Assembly: GCA_028685665.1 (NCBI GenBank)
Contig: JAQUDN010000009.1
Coordinates: forward strand, 1-39,503
Reading direction: 5' to 3'
DNA length: 39,503 nucleotides
From: Burkholderiaceae bacterium
Lineage (GTDB): Bacteria; Pseudomonadota; Gammaproteobacteria; Burkholderiales; Burkholderiaceae_C
A program made the translations under genes and the position numbers. The notes below the pieces were generated by a model. That model saw nothing but the letters and a program-made list of their open reading frames with translations, searched no databases and was not told the origin of the DNA. Below are positions 14,761-22,884 of the stretch, one piece after another (position 1 is the stretch's first letter; the number at the start of each line of letters is the position of its first letter).

Positions 14761-16434
14761 TCAGCGCCAGCCGGCCGGCAGCACCTGCGCCCAGTCCACT
14801 GGCGCGGTGGTGTCCACGGCCAGGGCCTGGGCCTGCTCGCCGGGCGCCAGGGGCTCGCGCTGTGCCCGCTGGGCGTCGAGCACCGCCAGATCGGCCTCGG
14901 ACGGGTCCTGGCCCTGGGCGGCGCGCTGCACGATCCGTGCGCGCAGCACCTCCACCGGGGCCTCGAAGGCCAGCAGGCGAAACGGCACGCCCACTGCCTC
15001 GGCCAGCGCCTGGAAGCGCGCGCGCTGGCTGCGCTGCAGGCAGGTGGCATCGACCAGCACGGCACAACCGGCCTGCAGCACGGTGCGGGCCAGGTCTTCC
15101 AGGCGCTCGTAGGTGCGGGCCGTGGCCTCGGGGGTGTAGATGCCGCCCTGCACGGGGGTCTGGGCGGCGCTGCGGGAGAGCGGGTCCAGGCCAAACAGGC
15201 GCTTGCGCTCCACATCGGCCTTGGTGCGCACGATGCCCTGGGCCTCGATCAGGCCCTGGCTCTGGCTGCTCTTGCCCGAGCCCGACACGCCCGTGGCCAG
15301 CCACAGCACCGGCGGGCGGGGCTGGAGCAAGCCCATGGCGTAGTCCAGGTAACGCGCCAGCTCGGCGCGCAAGGGGGCCTGGGCCTCGGGCGGCTGCTGC
15401 ATGGCCTGCAGCGCCGCGACCTTGGCGCGCACCATCGCGCGGTAGGCCAGGGCGTAGGGCAGCAGCGCCAGGCCGGCGTAATCGCCGGTGTGGGCCAGGT
15501 AGGCATCCAGAAAACGCGCGGCGAGGGCCGACTGCCCGCGCACCTGCAGGTCCATGACCAAAAAGGCCATGTCGAAGACCGTGTCGGTCCAGCGGAAGGC
15601 CGCGTTGAATTCGATGGCGTCAAACAAGCGGGGCTGGCCGTCCAGCAGCACCAGATTGCCCAGGTGCAAATCGCCATGGCCCTCGCGCACCCAGCCTTGG
15701 GCGCGGCGCTGGTCCATCAGGCCGGCCAGGCGCTGGCCCTGGGCCTCGCTCCAGGCGCGCAGCGCCTCGCAGGGGGCGGCGTGCGCCGTGCCTTGCACAA
15801 AGGGCGCCAGCGTGGCGAAGTTGTCGGCCACCGCCGCATGCATCGCGGCCGCGGTGCCCCAGGGGGCCTCGGCGTGGGCCGGGGTGAGCGGCTCGGCCTG
15901 GGCGTGCAGCGCGGCGACCTGGGCGGCCAGCGCGTCGATGTGCGCAGGGGTCAAGGTGCCCCGCGCGGCCTGCTCCGCCAGCAGGGCGTCCGGCGCAAAG
16001 CGGCGCAGCAGCACGGCCCATTCCAGCACCCCGGTCGCACCAGCCTCGGCGGTCTGGGGGGGGTGGGCGGTGTTCGCAGTCTCGGCCGGCAGGTCTTCGG
16101 CCATCACCAGCCGGGGCGCTTCGGGCGTGCCCAGCACGGCGACCAGGCCCAGGTACAGCGCGGGCGCGGTGCGGCGGTTCAGGCGCAACTCGGCCTCGCA
16201 GGCTTCGCGGCGCTGGGCCAGCGTGGTGAAGTCCAGGAAACCCAGGTTCAAGGGCTTTTTGAATTTGAGCACCCGCTCGCCCGCCAGCAGCAGCCAGGAG
16301 ATGTGGGTTTCGAGCCGTTCGGCCGGGCTGGCGACGGTGCCCATGCCCGGCAGATGCCAGTCGGTGGGCCGGGCCTGCAGGGCGTCCACCAGGGCCTGCG
16401 CCTGGGCCAGCGCGGGGTTTGAATCAGCTGCCAC
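14761..16434 (-). CDS. Fused aminoglycoside-phosphotransferase-like / P-loop kinase-like protein
   Basis: A 557-residue two-domain protein. Residues about 1-340 form an APH-like kinase fold with an N-terminal HISWLLLAGERVLKFKKPLN segment, the catalytic loop REGHGDLHLGNLVLL and the metal-binding DAIEFNAAFRWTDTVFD. The C-terminal ~170 residues are a P-loop kinase-like domain with Walker A ATGVSGSGKSSQSQ. Small-molecule phosphotransfer is likely; the true substrate is unknown and antibiotic resistance should not be assumed. I start at the GTG at 16434 because AAGGAG lies six bases before it and the homologous region begins right after; an open frame continues upstream to 16716 but looks non-coding. 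The Shine-Dalgarno sequence lies in a dispersed repeat. Confidence 0.88.
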   Translation of the reverse strand: MAADSNPALAQAQALVDALQARPTDWHLPGMGTVASPAERLETHISWLLLAGERVLKFKKPLNLGFLDFTTLAQRREACEAELRLNRRTAPALYLGLVAVLGTPEAPRLVMAEDLPAETANTAHPPQTAEAGATGVLEWAVLLRRFAPDALLAEQAARGTLTPAHIDALAAQVAALHAQAEPLTPAHAEAPWGTAAAMHAAVADNFATLAPFVQGTAHAAPCEALRAWSEAQGQRLAGLMDQRRAQGWVREGHGDLHLGNLVLLDGQPRLFDAIEFNAAFRWTDTVFDMAFLVMDLQVRGQSALAARFLDAYLAHTGDYAGLALLPYALAYRAMVRAKVAALQAMQQPPEAQAPLRAELARYLDYAMGLLQPRPPVLWLATGVSGSGKSSQSQGLIEAQGIVRTKADVERKRLFGLDPLSRSAAQTPVQGGIYTPEATARTYERLEDLARTVLQAGCAVLVDATCLQRSQRARFQALAEAVGVPFRLLAFEAPVEVLRARIVQRAAQGQDPSEADLAVLDAQRAQREPLAPGEQAQALAVDTTAPVDWAQVLPAGWR

Positions 16435-16440
16435 GGGCCA

Positions 16441-16510
16441 CTCCTTGCTATTGAATAAATAGCTACTATCGTAATGCCATAGGGGTCTGGAGGCTAAAAA
16501 CGCTTGAAGC
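16441..16510 (+). repeat. Dispersed A/T-rich repeat copy (full length)
   Basis: Reads CTCCTTGCTATTGAATAAAT, then AGCTACTATCG and, further on, GAGGCTAAAAACGCTTGAAGC. It shares the ordered CTCCT and ATAGCT blocks with the copies at 11647 and 39459, with a related CGCTT block further on. Its first six bases are, on the minus strand, the AAGGAG ribosome-binding site of the kinase-like gene. Confidence 0.75.
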
Positions 16511-16637
16511 CTCGGGGCCGGGCTGGCCGCGGCCCAGTCCACCACCCGCAGCGCGTGGCCCCGCAGGCCGAGGCCTCTTCGCGTGCAGATCCGCCCGGCA
16601 GCCCAGAGGCAGGCACCGCCCGCCCCCGGCACGGGCG

Positions 16638-16679
16638 CTGGCGGTTCGCCAAACCGCCAGCCCGCGGACTGGCCGCGGG
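16638..16679. repeat. Two tandem G/C-rich hairpins
   Basis: CTGGCGGTT (16638-16646) pairs with AACCGCCAG (16652-16660) over a five-base loop; directly after it CCCGCGG (16661-16667) pairs with CCGCGGG (16673-16679), again over five bases. Neither has a T-run, so they are not typical terminators. They lie 130-171 bp past the ychF stop. Confidence 0.7.
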
Positions 16680-16808
16680 AAGCGGCCCCCGGATCGCTGC
16701 CCGCTGGCTTGCACACAGGAAGCCGTGGCGCATGCCTTGCCCGCCGCGCCCCTTGCCGGATTCACCGCCCAGCGGCCCGTCCGGGGCCGCCGGGCTGGAA
16801 CAAGGGGC

Positions 16809-17903
16809 TTAGACGTTGAACAGGAAATTCAGCACGTCGCCATCCTTGACCACGTACTCCTTGCCTTCGGCGCGCATCTTGCCGGCATCCTTGGCGCCTT
16901 GCTCGCCTTGGTAGGCGATGAAGTCGTCGAAGGCGATGGTCTGGGCGCGGATGAAGCCGCGCTCGAAGTCGCCGTGGATCACGCCGGCGGCCTGGGGGGC
17001 GGTGGCGCCGATCGGGATGGTCCAGGCGCGCACTTCCTTCACGCCGGCGGTGAAGTAGGTCTGCAGGCCCAGCAGCTTGAAGCCGGCGCGGATCAGGCGG
17101 TTCAGGCCGGGTTCGGTCTGGCCCATTTCGGACAGGAACATGTCCCGGTCCTCGTCGCTCATTTCGGCCATTTCCGCTTCCATCTTGGCGCAGATCGCCA
17201 CCACGGGGGCGTTCTGGCCTGCGGCGTATTCCTTCAGCCGGTCGAGATACGGGTTGTTTTCGAAGCCGGTTTCGCTCACGTTGCCGACAAACATCGCAGG
17301 CTTGGCCGTGATCAGGCAGAAGGACTTGAGCAGGGGCTGTTCTTCCTTGGTGATCTCGACCGAGCGCGCGGGCTTGCCTTCGTTCAGGGCGGCGTGGATG
17401 CGGGTCAGCAGCGCGACCAGCTTGGCGGCGTCCTTGTCGTTGCCCGACTTGGCGGCCTTGCTGTAGCGGTTCAGGGCCTTGTCCACGGTGCCCAGGTCGG
17501 CCAGGCACAGCTCGGTCTGGATGACTTCGATGTCGGCGATCGGGTCCACGCGGTTGGCGACGTGGATCACGTTGTCGTCGTCAAAGCAGCGCACCACGTT
17601 GACGATGGCGTCGGTCTCGCGGATGTGGGCCAGAAACTGGTTGCCCAGTCCTTCGCCCTGGCTGGCACCGGCGACCAGGCCGGCGATGTCCACGAATTCG
17701 ACAATCGCCGGCACGATGCGCTCGGGTTCGATGATCGCGGCCAGCTGCTGCAGGCGGGGGTCGGGCACTTCGACCACGCCGGTATTGGGCTCGATGGTGC
17801 AGAAGGGGTAGTTTTCGGCGGCGATACCGGCCTTGGTCAGCGCGTTGAAAAGGGTGGACTTGCCGACGTTGGGCAGGCCCACGATGCCGCATTGGAGGCT
17901 CAT
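16809..17903 (-). CDS. ychF: Ribosome-binding ATPase YchF (OLA1 family)
   Basis: TRAFAC-class P-loop ATPase that binds ribosomes and is linked to oxidative stress control. The 364-residue protein has G1 [14 protein letters not shown] near the start, G3 in [20 protein letters not shown], the NVSE variant of the G4 motif (which favours ATP over GTP), a coiled-coil insertion and the C-terminal TGS domain ([20 protein letters not shown]). Length and motifs are entirely typical. It is divergent from the UbiH-family gene; a TAAAAT box lies on the minus strand about 37-42 bp upstream of its ATG. Confidence 0.98.
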   Translation of the reverse strand: MSLQCGIVGLPNVGKSTLFNALTKAGIAAENYPFCTIEPNTGVVEVPDPRLQQLAAIIEPERIVPAIVEFVDIAGLVAGASQGEGLGNQFLAHIRETDAIVNVVRCFDDDNVIHVANRVDPIADIEVIQTELCLADLGTVDKALNRYSKAAKSGNDKDAAKLVALLTRIHAALNEGKPARSVEITKEEQPLLKSFCLITAKPAMFVGNVSETGFENNPYLDRLKEYAAGQNAPVVAICAKMEAEMAEMSDEDRDMFLSEMGQTEPGLNRLIRAGFKLLGLQTYFTAGVKEVRAWTIPIGATAPQAAGVIHGDFERGFIRAQTIAFDDFIAYQGEQGAKDAGKMRAEGKEYVVKDGDVLNFLFNV

Positions 17904-18024
17904 GGCAGGGCTTTCTGGGGTTCGGGAAACAAAGCGCTGATTTTACGGGGCGCTCGCCCACGCCCTGGCGGGGGGGACTGGTCGGGCATTCTGAGCCGGG
18001 GTCGGCCGGCCCGGGCACCCCTCC

Positions 18025-18030
18025 TACAAT
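18025..18030 (+). promoter_or_regulatory. Probable -10 element directly before the UbiH-family gene
   Basis: TACAAT ends 7 bp before the ATG at 18038, which puts the likely transcription start on or next to the start codon. No ribosome-binding site is present. Confidence 0.55.
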
Positions 18031-18037
18031 CGCCGCC

Positions 18038-19168
18038 ATGGCGCAAACCTTTGATATCTGTATTCGTGGGGCCGGCGTGGTGGGCCGTACCCTGGCCTTG
18101 CTGCTGGCCCGTGAGCGGCTGCGTGTGGCCCTGGTGGCGGGAGCGGCCCCGGCCGCCCCGGCCGATGTCCGGGCCTATGCCCTCAATGCGGCCTCGCGCC
18201 AGCTGCTGGAGTCGCTGCGCTGCTGGCCCGATGCCCCGCACGCCACGCCCGTGAGCGAGATGCAGGTGTTTGGCGACCAGGACGGTGCGGTGCGCTTCGA
18301 GGCGGCTGCCCAGGGCGTGGACGCGCTGGCCTGGATCGTCGATGTGCCCGCCCTGGAAGCCCGCCTGACCGAGGCCGTGCGCTACCAGCCCCAGGTCGAG
18401 GTGGTGCCCGAGCCCGTGCCCGCCGCCCTGACGGTGGTGTGCGAGGGCAAGGCCAGCCGCACCCGGGCCGAACTGGGGGTGGAGTTCGACACCACGCCCT
18501 ACGCGCAGCAGGCGATTGCCACCCGCTTGCGCTGCGAGCGGCCCCACGGCCAGGTCGCGCGGCAGTGGTTTTTGCCCGAGGGCATCCTGGCCTTTTTGCC
18601 TTTGGAAGGGCCCGAAGGGAACTCCGTGGCCGTGGTGTGGTCTGTTCCAGCGGCGCAGGCGCAGGATTTGCTGGCGCTGTCTGCGCAGGATTTCTGCCAG
18701 CGCCTCGAAAGCGCCAGCCAGTTTGCCCTGGGGGCGCTGGAGCTGCAGGGCGAGCGCAGTGCCTGGCCTTTGCAGCTGGCGCAGGCCCAGCGCTGGACGG
18801 GCGCCCTGGCCGCAGCCCCGGGCACGGCGCCGTGCAGCTGGGTTCTGGCCGGCGATGCCGCACACAATGTGCATCCCCTGGCCGGCCAGGGCCTGAACCT
18901 GGGCCTGGCCGATGTGCAGGTGCTGGCCCGGGTGCTGCAGGGGCGCGACTACTGGCGCAGCGTGGCCGACCTGCGCTTGCTGCGGCGCTACGAGCGCGAG
19001 CGCAAGGCGGCCCTCCTGCCCATGGGGCTGGCCACCGACAGCCTGCAGCAGCTCTTTGCCCGCCAGGAAGCGCCGCTGCAGCGGCTGCGCAACTGGGGGA
19101 TGAAGAGCGTGGAGCGCAGCAGCCCCCTGAAGGCATGGATGGCCCGCCAGGCCATGGGAACCCACTGA
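18038..19168 (+). CDS. UbiH/UbiF/Coq6-family FAD-dependent hydroxylase
   Basis: A 376-residue flavoprotein monooxygenase of the ubiquinone-hydroxylase family, which hydroxylates the benzoquinone ring precursors. The N-terminal FAD site is CIRGAGVVGRTLALLLARE, and the second FAD motif is WVLAGDAAHNVHPLAGQGLN. The position on the ring (C1, C5 or C6) cannot be fixed from motifs. The start at 18038 puts the dinucleotide fold about 10 residues in, as expected. The protein is slightly shorter than the typical 390-400 residues. dsbC follows after 44 bp in the same direction, and may share the transcript. Confidence 0.9.
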   Translation: MAQTFDICIRGAGVVGRTLALLLARERLRVALVAGAAPAAPADVRAYALNAASRQLLESLRCWPDAPHATPVSEMQVFGDQDGAVRFEAAAQGVDALAWIVDVPALEARLTEAVRYQPQVEVVPEPVPAALTVVCEGKASRTRAELGVEFDTTPYAQQAIATRLRCERPHGQVARQWFLPEGILAFLPLEGPEGNSVAVVWSVPAAQAQDLLALSAQDFCQRLESASQFALGALELQGERSAWPLQLAQAQRWTGALAAAPGTAPCSWVLAGDAAHNVHPLAGQGLNLGLADVQVLARVLQGRDYWRSVADLRLLRRYERERKAALLPMGLATDSLQQLFARQEAPLQRLRNWGMKSVERSSPLKAWMARQAMGTH

Positions 19169-19212
19169 GATCCGCGGCCGGGCGGTGCCCGGCCCACTGA
19201 ACGAGAGATGCC

Positions 19213-19944
19213 ATGAAACTGATCACCCCCCTGTGGGCCAGCCTCGCGCTGACCTTGAGCCTGTCGGCCACGGCCCAGGAGGCCGCCATCCGCAAGACCC
19301 TGGCCGAGCGCATCCCGCAGATGGAAAAGATCGACGAGGTCCGCCCCACGGCCATGCAGGGCCTGTACGAGGTGCGCATTGGCACCGATCTGTTCTACAC
19401 CGATGCCAAGGGCAACTTCGTCATCCAGGGCGAGCTGATCGACACCAAGGCGCGCCGCAACCTGACCGAAGACCGCATCAACAAGCTCACGGCGGTGGAT
19501 TTTGCGGCGCTGCCGCTCAAGGACGCCTTCACCATCGTGCGCGGCAATGGCAAGCGCAAGGTGGCGGTGTTTGAAGACCCGAATTGCGGCTACTGCAAGC
19601 GCTTCGAGCGCGATTTGCAGAACGTGGACAACGTCACGGTCTATCTTTTCCTCTACCCCATCCTCAGCCCCGATTCGGCCGAGAAGTCGCGCAACATCTG
19701 GTGCGCCAAGGACAAGGTCGCCGCCTGGCAGGACTACATGGTCCGCGACAAGGCCCCGGCCGTGGCCAGCTGCGACACCAGCGCCGTGCAGCGCAACCTG
19801 GCGTTTGGCAAGAAGCACAAGATCACCGGCACGCCGACCCTGATTTTTGCCAATGGCACGCGCGTGCCCGGGGCCATCGGTGCCAGCGACGTCGAAAAAC
19901 GCCTGGCCGAAGCCGCTGGCGAGGCCGTCAGCACCGCCAACTGA
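19213..19944 (+). CDS. dsbC: DsbC-family thiol:disulfide interchange protein
   Basis: Periplasmic disulfide isomerase. The 243-residue precursor has a signal peptide (MKLITPLWASLALTLSLSAT), an N-terminal dimerisation domain (MQGLYEVRIGTDLFYTDAKG) and a thioredoxin-fold domain with the active site CGYC (Cys125 and Cys128 in VFEDPNCGYCKRF), the cis-proline in GTPTLIFANGTRVPG, and the second Cys pair in IWCAKD and ASCDTS that forms the structural disulfide in DsbC. All key residues are present. Confidence 0.95.
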   Translation: MKLITPLWASLALTLSLSATAQEAAIRKTLAERIPQMEKIDEVRPTAMQGLYEVRIGTDLFYTDAKGNFVIQGELIDTKARRNLTEDRINKLTAVDFAALPLKDAFTIVRGNGKRKVAVFEDPNCGYCKRFERDLQNVDNVTVYLFLYPILSPDSAEKSRNIWCAKDKVAAWQDYMVRDKAPAVASCDTSAVQRNLAFGKKHKITGTPTLIFANGTRVPGAIGASDVEKRLAEAAGEAVSTAN

Positions 19945-20091
19945 GCGCTGCGGGCTTGCCGTGGGCCGCGCTCCGGAGCCGGAGACGGCCCTCGAGCGCC
20001 CGCGCGGTGGACCGAACGCCCGCGCGATTGAATTCCCCGGCCCGGGCGCCTGGACCGGCCGGCCCCGGACCCGCTTTTCGCCCCTTTTTCC

Positions 20092-21930
20092 ATGCCCTCC
20101 GCCATGCCTTCTGTCCGCTCCGCCGCCACTGCCGCTGTCCCCGCCGCTGTCCACTACCGCGTGGAAGCCGCCGACCTCCATGCCCACCTCTTCCGCGTGA
20201 CGCTGACCGTGGCCCGGCCGGCCGCGCAGCAGCAGCTCTCGCTGCCCGTCTGGATTCCGGGCAGCTACCTGGTGCGGGAGTTTTCCAAGAACCTGCAGCG
20301 CTTGCAGGCCCGCCAGGGCCGGCGTGCGCTGCCGCTGGAGCAGATCGACAAGCAGCGCTGGCAGGCCACATGCCGCCCCGGCCAGCCCCTGGTGCTGAGC
20401 TACGAGGTCTGCGCCTACGACAGCTCGGTGCGCACCGCCTGGCTCGATGCCGCGCGGGGCTTCTTCAATGGCACCAGCCTGTGCCTGCGCGTGGAAGGGC
20501 AGACCGACCAGCCCTGCACCCTGGAGATCTTTGCTCCTGAAAAAGGAGCTACCCAGGGAGACTGGTCGTGCGCTACCGGCCTTTTTCCTTTGAAGACGGA
20601 CCCCCGGGGCTTTGGCCTGTACCAGGCGGCCGATTACGACGAGCTGGTGGACTGCCCGGTCGAGCTGGGGGCGTTCTGGAGCGGGGAGTTCACAGCCTGC
20701 GGTGTGCCCCACCGCTTTGTGGTGGCCGGCGCCGCGCCCTCGTTCGACGGCCCGCGCCTGCTGGCCGACAGCCGCAAGGTCTGCGAGGCCGCCCTCCGTT
20801 TCTGGCATGGCCGCGGCAAACCACCGCACACCCACTACGTTTTCATGCTGAACGCCGTGCACGACGGCTATGGTGGGCTGGAGCACCGCAACTCCACCGC
20901 GCTGATCTGTGGCCGGCGCGACCTGCCCCGCACCGGAGAACCCGCCCGCAGCGAGGGCTACACCACGCTGCTGGGGCTGATCAGCCACGAGTATTTCCAC
21001 ACCTGGAACGTCAAGCGCCTGCGCCCGGCCGAATTTGCCCGCTACGACTACGCCCAGGAGAACTACACCCGCCTGCTGTGGTTCTTCGAAGGCTTCACCA
21101 GCTACTACGACGACCTGCTGCTGCGCCGCGCGGGCCTGCTCGACGATGCCGGCTACCTGAAGCTGCTGGGCAAGACCCTGCAGCAGGTGCAGCAAACCCC
21201 GGGCCGCCACGTGCAGACCGTGGCCGAGGCCAGCTTCGATGCCTGGGTCAAGTACTACCGCCAGGACGAAAACACGCCCAACAGCACCGTCAGCTACTAC
21301 ACCAAGGGCGCCCTGGTGGCCCTGTGCCTGGACCTGACGCTGCGCCGCGAAGGCCGCACCACGCTGGACGCCGTCATGCGCGGCCTGTGGCAGCGCTGCA
21401 AGGCCGGCCCCATGGCCGAAGCCGACCTGCGCGCCGTGCTGCAGGCGCTGGCGGGCCGGTCCTTCGATGCCGAGCTGGACGCCTGGGTGCACAGCACCGC
21501 CGAACTGCCCCTGGCCGACCTGCTGACCGCGCACGGCGTGGGCCTGGAGAACCCGTCCCCCGGCTGGGCCCAGCGCCTGGGCCTGCGCGTGCAGGAAAAC
21601 CACGGCGTGCACCTCAAGACCGTGCTGCGCGGCAGCCCGGCCGAGCGCGCCGGCCTGGCGGCCGGGGACGAATGGCTGGGCGTGGAGGTCAACGGCCAAG
21701 GCTGGCGCCTGCACAAGCTGGACGACCTTGCCCTGTATGCCGGGCAGGCCTCCCAGGCCACCGCCCTGGTGGCCCGCGATGGGCGCCTGCTGCGCCGGGA
21801 CCTGCGCTGGGATGCGGCCCGGCCCCACCGCACCACAGCCCCCGAAGCGCTGGCGGCAGCGCCCACCCCCCCGCTGACAATCCGCGATGCGGCCCGGGTC
21901 GCCTCCTGGCTCCAAGGGGGTTCCCGTTGA
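20092..21930 (+). CDS. M61-family metallopeptidase with PDZ domain
   Basis: A 612-residue zinc aminopeptidase-like protein (glycyl aminopeptidase family). It has the N-terminal beta domain (LPVWIPGSYLVREFSKNLQ), the zinc motif HEYFH with His299 and His303 (LISHEYFHTWNVKRLRPAEF), the third-ligand glutamate in LLWFFEGFTSYYDDL, and a C-terminal PDZ domain (TVLRGSPAERAGLAAGDEWL). There is no signal peptide, so it is probably cytoplasmic. ATGs at 20092 and 20104 are both possible starts. A dispersed-repeat palindrome interrupts the N-terminal domain at 20533-20549 and is read through in frame as FAPEKGA. Confidence 0.93.
   Translation: MPSAMPSVRSAATAAVPAAVHYRVEAADLHAHLFRVTLTVARPAAQQQLSLPVWIPGSYLVREFSKNLQRLQARQGRRALPLEQIDKQRWQATCRPGQPLVLSYEVCAYDSSVRTAWLDAARGFFNGTSLCLRVEGQTDQPCTLEIFAPEKGATQGDWSCATGLFPLKTDPRGFGLYQAADYDELVDCPVELGAFWSGEFTACGVPHRFVVAGAAPSFDGPRLLADSRKVCEAALRFWHGRGKPPHTHYVFMLNAVHDGYGGLEHRNSTALICGRRDLPRTGEPARSEGYTTLLGLISHEYFHTWNVKRLRPAEFARYDYAQENYTRLLWFFEGFTSYYDDLLLRRAGLLDDAGYLKLLGKTLQQVQQTPGRHVQTVAEASFDAWVKYYRQDENTPNSTVSYYTKGALVALCLDLTLRREGRTTLDAVMRGLWQRCKAGPMAEADLRAVLQALAGRSFDAELDAWVHSTAELPLADLLTAHGVGLENPSPGWAQRLGLRVQENHGVHLKTVLRGSPAERAGLAAGDEWLGVEVNGQGWRLHKLDDLALYAGQASQATALVARDGRLLRRDLRWDAARPHRTTAPEALAAAPTPPLTIRDAARVASWLQGGSR
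20533..20549. repeat. Dispersed-repeat palindrome inside the M61 peptidase gene
   Basis: GCTCCT-GAAAA-AGGAGC is a perfect six-base-pair hairpin followed by TACC. It is related to the fragment at 14630 and to the GCTCCT block of the dispersed repeat, but here it is translated. Confidence 0.6.
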
Positions 21931-22014
21931 CGTAAACGGAAACTTATCGGCAAGACCCGGCGCCGCCGGTATAGTGCTTGGTTTTCAACCCCATAAGAAA
22001 GCGCAGGAGATTCC

Positions 22015-22794
22015 ATGGCCTACGAAACCATCGAGGTACGCACCGAAGCCGAGAAAGTCGGCATCGTCACGCTGAACCGTCCCAAGCAGCTCAACGCGCT
22101 GAACGACCAGCTGATGAACGAGCTGGGCGCCGCCCTGCAGGCCTTCGATGCCGATGAAGCCATCGGCTGCATCATCCTCACCGGCAGCGAGCGCGCCTTT
22201 GCCGCGGGCGCCGACATCGGGGCGATGGCCAAGTACAGCTTTGCCGACGCCTACAAGGGCGACTACATCACCCGCAACTGGGAAACCATCCGCAGCATCC
22301 GCAAGCCCGTGATCGCCGCCGTCAGCGGCTTCGCCCTGGGCGGGGGCTGCGAACTGGCCATGATGTGCGACTTCATCATCGCCGCCGACAACGCCAAGTT
22401 CGGCCAGCCCGAAATCAAGCTGGGCGTGATCCCCGGCGCTGGCGGCACCCAGCGCCTGCCCCGCGCGGTGGGCAAGGCCAAGGCCATGGACATGGCCCTG
22501 ACCGGCCGCATGATGGACGCCACCGAGGCCGAGCGCGCCGGCCTGGTGAGCCGCGTCGTGCCCTACGACAAGCTGCACGACGAAGTGCTGGGCGCCGCGC
22601 TGACCATTGCCAACTTCTCCCAGATCGCCGTGATGGCGGCCAAGGAGTCGGTGAACCGCGCCTTTGAAGGCACCCTGGCCGATGGCGTGATGTTCGAGCG
22701 CCGCCTGTTCCACGCGCTGTTCGCCACGCAGGACCAGAAGGAAGGCATGGACGCCTTCGTGAACAAGCGTCCGGCGGTCTTCCAGCACCTCTGA
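22015..22794 (+). CDS. Enoyl-CoA hydratase (crotonase family)
   Basis: A 259-residue enzyme that hydrates trans-2-enoyl-CoA in fatty-acid or aromatic-compound degradation. The two oxyanion-hole segments are [12 protein letters not shown] and [13 protein letters not shown], and both catalytic glutamates are present (GGGCEL and [19 protein letters not shown]), which marks it as a true hydratase rather than an isomerase or hydrolase. Specificity (short chain, or PaaF-like) cannot be read from the sequence. AGGAG lies eight bases before the ATG; a TATAGT box at 21970 is a possible -10. Two hairpins follow the stop, so it is a single-gene unit. Confidence 0.93.
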   Translation: MAYETIEVRTEAEKVGIVTLNRPKQLNALNDQLMNELGAALQAFDADEAIGCIILTGSERAFAAGADIGAMAKYSFADAYKGDYITRNWETIRSIRKPVIAAVSGFALGGGCELAMMCDFIIAADNAKFGQPEIKLGVIPGAGGTQRLPRAVGKAKAMDMALTGRMMDATEAERAGLVSRVVPYDKLHDEVLGAALTIANFSQIAVMAAKESVNRAFEGTLADGVMFERRLFHALFATQDQKEGMDAFVNKRPAVFQHL

Positions 22795-22800
22795 TCTGCG

Positions 22801-22822
22801 GCCCGGACCGTACGGGCTTTTT
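22801..22822 (+). terminator. Intrinsic terminator of the enoyl-CoA hydratase gene
   Basis: GCCCG (22801-22805) and CGGGC (22813-22817) around a seven-base loop, followed directly by TTTTT, seven bases after the stop. Confidence 0.75.
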
Positions 22823-22827
22823 AAAGG

Positions 22828-22854
22828 CAATGGGCTTCCAGAGGAAGCCCATTG
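22828..22854. terminator. Hairpin between convergent genes, likely bidirectional terminator
   Basis: CAATGGGCTTCC (22828-22839) and GGAAGCCCATTG (22843-22854) pair perfectly over the loop AGA. AAAG on the left and CTTT on the right give weak tails on both strands. It lies between the hydratase and hemL stops. Confidence 0.75.
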
Positions 22855-22857
22855 TGC

Positions 22858-22884
22858 TTTAGTAGCTATTATTTAGATAGCAAC
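22858..22884. repeat. Dispersed-repeat fragment at the hemL 3' end
   Basis: TTTAGTAGCTATTATTTAGA followed by TAGCAAC carries the TAGCTATT/AATAGCTA block of the repeat family. The hemL stop codon and its last four codons lie within it. Confidence 0.55.

Larger units (their letters stand above)
16435..16808. other. Gene-free stretch between kinase-like gene and ychF
   Basis: 374 bp holding a dispersed repeat copy (16441-16510) and two tandem G/C hairpins (16638-16679). In-frame minus-strand codons upstream of the kinase-like gene show Arg/Gly/Ala-rich sequence without a recognisable domain. Confidence 0.55.

Noticed and set aside
14761-16434. Reading the APH-like domain as an antibiotic-resistance gene
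   Set aside because: The fused APH-like/P-loop architecture is widespread in environmental Proteobacteria without known resistance, and nothing around it suggests a resistance locus.
16435-16716. In-frame N-terminal extension of the kinase-like protein to 16716
   Set aside because: The added 94 codons include a repeat copy and hairpins and show no domain; the GTG at 16434 has a good Shine-Dalgarno sequence.
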